Shown here piece after piece: positions 7,524 through 10,644 of a DNA stretch of 10,644 bases. Source of the stretch: Candidatus Izemoplasma sp. (GTDB lineage: Bacteria; Bacillota_I; Bacilli_A; Izemoplasmatales; Izemoplasmataceae); contig JAIPGE010000034.1 of the NCBI GenBank assembly GCA_021736285.1, positions 1 to 10,644 on the forward strand. Direction: 5' to 3'. The translations under genes and the position numbers were made by a program. The notes beneath the pieces were generated by a model. It saw only the letters and a list, made by a program, of their open reading frames with translations, searched no databases and was not told the origin of the DNA. Numbering within the stretch: position 1 is the first letter of the stretch; each line of letters begins with the position of its first letter.

Positions 7524-8378
7524 TTAAAACATCCCCAATCGACTCAGCGTATCGTTAATTAGTGTTATAATCGCTTCTATTTTTGTGGTGTCTACATACC
7601 GAATCATATCATGATTGCGGCCAAGATAACTCACTGTTTCTTCGCTCCATACCATCGTTGTGTCATCACCGCTATATGTCTCTGATAATTCTAATAAATT
7701 AATTGATTGGTTGTCTAAGACATATTGTTCAATAATTTTGATTTGGCGAACAAAATCACTATAATCTTGGTAGGCATTCCCTGCTTGTGTCACACTTAAT
7801 GGGACAACAGTAACCAATTCTTTTTTCCAAACTGCTGCTGCTTCATCATAATAAATGTCTTCGATAAAAACAATTTCTGTAAATGGGTTGATTGAAAAAT
7901 CTGTTTGATTAAACCGCATTATGTCAAGCGCTTCAATTGGTGACAGATTCTCTGCTGTGTCACCGCTTGTTAAATCAAACCCCGTCGGATGAAATTGATA
8001 GGCATCATATGAACAATACCCATTGTCACGAATATGATAAAAGTATGTCTCCTCATTAATGCTTAAAAACCGCGGAATTGCTTGATCATAACTTAAGCCA
8101 CATTGGTCTAATTCCTCTGGTGAGACAAACGCATCTAATGTAGTATGGCTTGATAAAGACGTCGCATCAAATTCAATTAATGCTAACCCTTCAAAAAAGG
8201 ATATCCGTTCATCAAAGATAAAAACATCAATTTCTCCAACAGCGTTGGTTCGATACTTTACAATCAATGCATCATTAATGACAAAACCACTGCGGTCTTT
8301 TTCATAGTTGCCACGATCAAAGACCCCACAACCTGTGAGGAAAATTAGGGTTATTAAGATAATGATGTAACGTTTCAT
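7524..8378 (-). CDS. Lipoprotein of unknown function (copy A of a tandem pair)
   Basis: This is a 284-residue protein with a clear lipoprotein signal: MKRYIIILITLIFLTGC, with C17 as the lipid site. The start at 8378 is chosen over longer in-frame ATGs (up to 8516) for two reasons. It puts the signal peptide at the N-terminus, and it has GGAGGGG (8383-8389) 4 bases upstream. The longer starts would overlap the end of the solenoid gene. The mature part is acidic and alpha/beta, with C93 and C122 as the only other cysteines. No family is recognised. It shares motif order and cysteine spacing with the next gene (copy B), so the two look like an old tandem duplication. It begins 16 bases after the solenoid protein's stop, which suggests the three surface proteins are made together and may interact. 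Confidence 0.92.
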   Translation of the reverse strand: MKRYIIILITLIFLTGCGVFDRGNYEKDRSGFVINDALIVKYRTNAVGEIDVFIFDERISFFEGLALIEFDATSLSSHTTLDAFVSPEELDQCGLSYDQAIPRFLSINEETYFYHIRDNGYCSYDAYQFHPTGFDLTSGDTAENLSPIEALDIMRFNQTDFSINPFTEIVFIEDIYYDEAAAVWKKELVTVVPLSVTQAGNAYQDYSDFVRQIKIIEQYVLDNQSINLLELSETYSGDDTTMVWSEETVSYLGRNHDMIRYVDTTKIEAIITLINDTLSRLGMF

Positions 8379-8382
8379 AAAA

Positions 8383-8389
8383 CCCCTCC
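8383..8389 (-). promoter_or_regulatory. Ribosome binding site that sets the start of lipoprotein copy A
   Basis: GGAGGGG on the minus strand, 4 bases before the ATG at 8378, lies in the 16-base gap after the solenoid gene. The upstream in-frame ATGs lack a comparable site. It supports a 284-residue rather than a 330-residue product. Confidence 0.7.
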
Positions 8390-8394
8390 AATCG

Positions 8395-10644
8395 TTATGA
8401 AATAACAAATGTTTGTGTGCTCTCTTGATTGTCACGAACTGTTTCTGCATCCGCCACAATTGATGCTTCGACTTCATTGTTAAGGTCTGTCTCTGTGATG
8501 TCAAGTAACGGATCATTTAGTGTTGCTGTAATACTGTCTTTAATAAGTTGTTCATCTGGTGATGAGGTTAAGCCTTGACTGTCTAAATAACTTTGATAAT
8601 AGGCATCTACCGTACGATAATTTTGCTCATCAATTTCTGTTCGCAGTGTTGCTTCATCAATATGACTGAGATACTGATTATCAATCATTACTTGATAAGC
8701 CGCATCAATTGCCGATGCTCTAAAACTATCATACCGTGCTTGGTCTGTCTCTTCAATCTCCCAAAGTCGTGCATATTCAGTATCATAATAATACGTGTTA
8801 ATATCTGCTTGTGTCACTGGACTTACTAGTTCGATTGTTGTGCCTTCTAAGATATCAACAATCGATGCAATATCACCTGTTGATAGGGTATTAATTGGGA
8901 TTGTATCTATACTTGAAAGTAACGTCGTACTCATAAAACTTAACTCTGTTATTAGTGTGTCTGTTAATGTTAACGTGGTATCTACTGTAAGGCTATCTGT
9001 GTCTAAAGTTGTTAAGCTAGTGCCTGTGATATCCAGTCCATTAACATTTCCCGAAACAACCATACTTGATGCCTGAATATCTACCGTAACTGTGTTATAG
9101 GTATTCATATCAAGCGTCATCGTATTTATCGATGTATTATTGAGAGTTACTGAATGATTGCTACTTGAGTTAAGGCCTACTGCGCTGGCGTTTGTAGTTA
9201 TGTTCTGACCATTTTGTTGTGTATTTATTGTTACTGTATCACCATCATGAATGATGACTGGTGCCAGTGTAGTTACCGTTAACGGATTGGTTGTGGTCAC
9301 ATCAAGTGTTGTTAAATCGACAGTTGTTGTGTCTATTTCCGAGACAGTATTGTCGATTGTCATTGTATCAAGAATATATGTGCCATCTAACACAAGTGAC
9401 GTCAATGTTCCCGTGATGCTTAATGCTGTTGGATCTACCGCAGTGATCGCAAGGGTTAACATATCGCCAGTAATTGTATTAATACTTACGCCAGAGAGTA
9501 CCACATCTGTGGTTAAACTGGTGATGTCAATCTCTGTTAAATTATCCGCAGTGATCGCAAGGGTATCCAATTCTGTTACACTCACAATAGCATTGCTAGC
9601 ACTCGTTAGATTTAAGGACGCAGTCACTGCTGCGTTGGATGATGACACAGTCACATTGGTACTGTCGGTTGTTATCGTATTACCATCAAGGACATCTGTG
9701 ATTGATAATTGTCCAGCTCCACTATGGGTGAATGTCTCTGCGTTTAAATGACTGGTAATATCATTTGTTGAATTAACCGTAAAATTCGTGACTGTTCCAG
9801 CAAGAGTCTCTAATAAATTACCTGAGACACTTACATCACTCGTTGCGGCATCTAAGGTAAGACTTGTTGCTTGGTTTGCTGTGACACTAAACTCATTCAT
9901 ATTTGAAGCAATAATTGGTGTTGTATGACTTAAATTGAAATAACCTGTGTCTGTGACGTTGCCTGTTAATTCAATATTTGATGCTTCCGTTGTGATGTCA
10001 TAGTTATCGGCGTTTAAATTAAGGACCAAGGTTTCAACCAAACTGTTTGTTGTATCTAGTGTTTGTAGGGTATCACTTGTTAGTGTTAAGGTTTTTAATA
10101 CCATACTTTGGACATCAAAACTTGTTAATGTGTGGTTGGTCATTATCACGTGATCAATGTTTCCGAGTAAACCAAATATGGCTGTATTATTTGTTAGTGC
10201 CAACGTCGCGTCAGTTAGACTACTCGTGACGTTTAATGTGTCTAATTGCGTACCAATTACGGTAATATCTGTTAATGCACCATTGATCGTTAACGTGGAT
10301 AAAGATGTGGTTATATTAAGTGTGTCTATCGTATTTCCTGTGTCCAATGTATCAATATTTGTATTAGATAACACGAGTGAATCAACAATTAGACTTGGAT
10401 CAAAGACAAGATCTTCAACATTGGTTGTAAAGAATGTCGCTTCCTGCATTTCTCCATTTAATGAAAATGTTAATGTCGGTTTTGTGACGTCAAAAACAAC
10501 AGGTTGATCTGGTGCAGTGACTGTCGCACTAGTCAGTGTATTACTGTGTAACGTCACATCACTTTGTGCCGATACAGTAATATCTGTTGTGTCAACTGTC
10601 ATGTCAACTGGCCCTATTGCTTGACTGACAATATCTAATACGTT
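8395..10644 (-). CDS. Beta-solenoid surface protein with SurA/PrsA-like helical tail (5' end outside window)
   Basis: The frame is open to the window edge: 14 sense codons precede the first visible ATG at 10602, so the true start lies outside and that Met is probably internal. Numbering from that Met, residues about 17-590 consist of degenerate 9-11-residue repeats of the type L/I-x-T-L-x-I/V-T-x-x (IDTLNITTSL, LDTLNVTSSL, LTSLVLDGTY), typical of a beta-solenoid or adhesin-like stalk. This part is rich in Thr, Ser, Asn and Asp, has no Cys, and has only two Lys and no Arg. Residues about 595-735 change to charged alpha-helices (VTQADINTYYYDTEY, then YYQSYLDSQGLTSSPDE and ITETDLNNEVE). They resemble the SurA/PrsA N-terminal chaperone domain without a PPIase. 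There is no LPXTG or C-terminal TM, so any anchor must be at the missing N-terminus. It heads the run of lipoproteins, rimI and tsaD. Confidence 0.88.
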   Translation of the reverse strand, partial: NVLDIVSQAIGPVDMTVDTTDITVSAQSDVTLHSNTLTSATVTAPDQPVVFDVTKPTLTFSLNGEMQEATFFTTNVEDLVFDPSLIVDSLVLSNTNIDTLDTGNTIDTLNITTSLSTLTINGALTDITVIGTQLDTLNVTSSLTDATLALTNNTAIFGLLGNIDHVIMTNHTLTSFDVQSMVLKTLTLTSDTLQTLDTTNSLVETLVLNLNADNYDITTEASNIELTGNVTDTGYFNLSHTTPIIASNMNEFSVTANQATSLTLDAATSDVSVSGNLLETLAGTVTNFTVNSTNDITSHLNAETFTHSGAGQLSITDVLDGNTITTDSTNVTVSSSNAAVTASLNLTSASNAIVSVTELDTLAITADNLTEIDITSLTTDVVLSGVSINTITGDMLTLAITAVDPTALSITGTLTSLVLDGTYILDTMTIDNTVSEIDTTTVDLTTLDVTTTNPLTVTTLAPVIIHDGDTVTINTQQNGQNITTNASAVGLNSSSNHSVTLNNTSINTMTLDMNTYNTVTVDIQASSMVVSGNVNGLDITGTSLTTLDTDSLTVDTTLTLTDTLITELSFMSTTLLSSIDTIPINTLSTGDIASIVDILEGTTIELVSPVTQADINTYYYDTEYARLWEIEETDQARYDSFRASAIDAAYQVMIDNQYLSHIDEATLRTEIDEQNYRTVDAYYQSYLDSQGLTSSPDEQLIKDSITATLNDPLLDITETDLNNEVEASIVADAETVRDNQESTQTFVIS
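8833..10554 (-). repeat. Array of degenerate solenoid repeats within the surface-protein gene
   Basis: The encoded repeat is 9-11 residues long, with Leu/Ile/Val at two or three inward positions and Thr, Asp, Ser or Asn between. Units begin, for example, at residues 83, 92, 101, 110, 120 and 129 of the visible protein. Most units have diverged at DNA level, but a 19-base stretch is identical at 9438-9456 and 9546-9564. Confidence 0.75.

Noticed and set aside
8379..8516. 46-residue N-terminal extension of lipoprotein copy A
   Set aside because: It overlaps the end of the solenoid gene, is basic with no sensible signal, and would bury the lipoprotein signal peptide internally; the ATG at 8378 has a good ribosome binding site.
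9251..9751. Plus-strand open frame of 166 codons
   Set aside because: It is the antisense of the Thr/Val-rich solenoid repeats; its Val/Ser-rich low-complexity product mirrors that composition, and it has no support as a gene. The frames at 8795-9076 and 10157-10507 are alike.
8833..10554. CRISPR array or satellite DNA in the repeat-rich region
   Set aside because: The repeats are in-frame protein repeats that have diverged at DNA level, with no constant repeat or spacer length.

Overview
The window is AT-rich and every supported gene lies on the minus strand, so transcription runs from high to low coordinates. It suggests a wall-less or deep-branching Firmicutes/Mycoplasmatota-type bacterium. 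The evidence is low GC, strong AGGAG-type ribosome binding sites, two lipobox lipoproteins, no LPXTG or other sortase signal on any complete protein, and a Bacillota-style rimI-tsaD pair. rimI ends at a TGA codon, and reading through it would run into tsaD. The code is therefore standard, which points to Acholeplasma-, Izemoplasma- or Haloplasma-like lineages rather than Mycoplasma or Spiroplasma. This placement is inference.

The layout has three blocks. Block I (10644 to 5230) is a tightly packed run. It starts with the 3' part of a large surface protein whose 5' end lies outside the window: a Thr/Leu/Ile/Asp-rich beta-solenoid followed by a helical tail that resembles the N-terminal domain of SurA/PrsA chaperones. 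Two lipoproteins follow that look like diverged tandem copies, then rimI and tsaD. The gaps are 16, 0, -8 and 4 bases, so this looks like one operon joining unknown surface proteins to the tRNA t6A enzyme TsaD. The usual upstream partners tsaE and tsaB are not present.

Block II (5206 to 3180) has a plausible promoter, one gene for a membrane-anchored, very acidic 630-residue protein with two YpmS/DUF2140-like modules, and a perfect 11-bp hairpin terminator. Block III (3160 to 1) holds a 779-residue protein made of a CvpA-like four-helix membrane domain and a roughly 620-residue outside domain. Seven bases later comes the start of a two-TM membrane protein that runs off the left edge.

Five of the seven proteins besides the two enzymes are predicted to be exported or to have large extracytoplasmic parts, or, for the left-edge gene, to sit in the membrane. 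The common themes are strong acidity, long stretches with almost no Lys or Arg, and paired cysteines that could form disulfides. The enzymes RimI and TsaD are confident calls. The surface proteins are described by architecture, and their functions are unknown. No RNA gene, CRISPR array, insertion sequence or origin was seen. The only non-coding stretches are the 93-base and 96-base gaps, which hold the terminator and the promoter.
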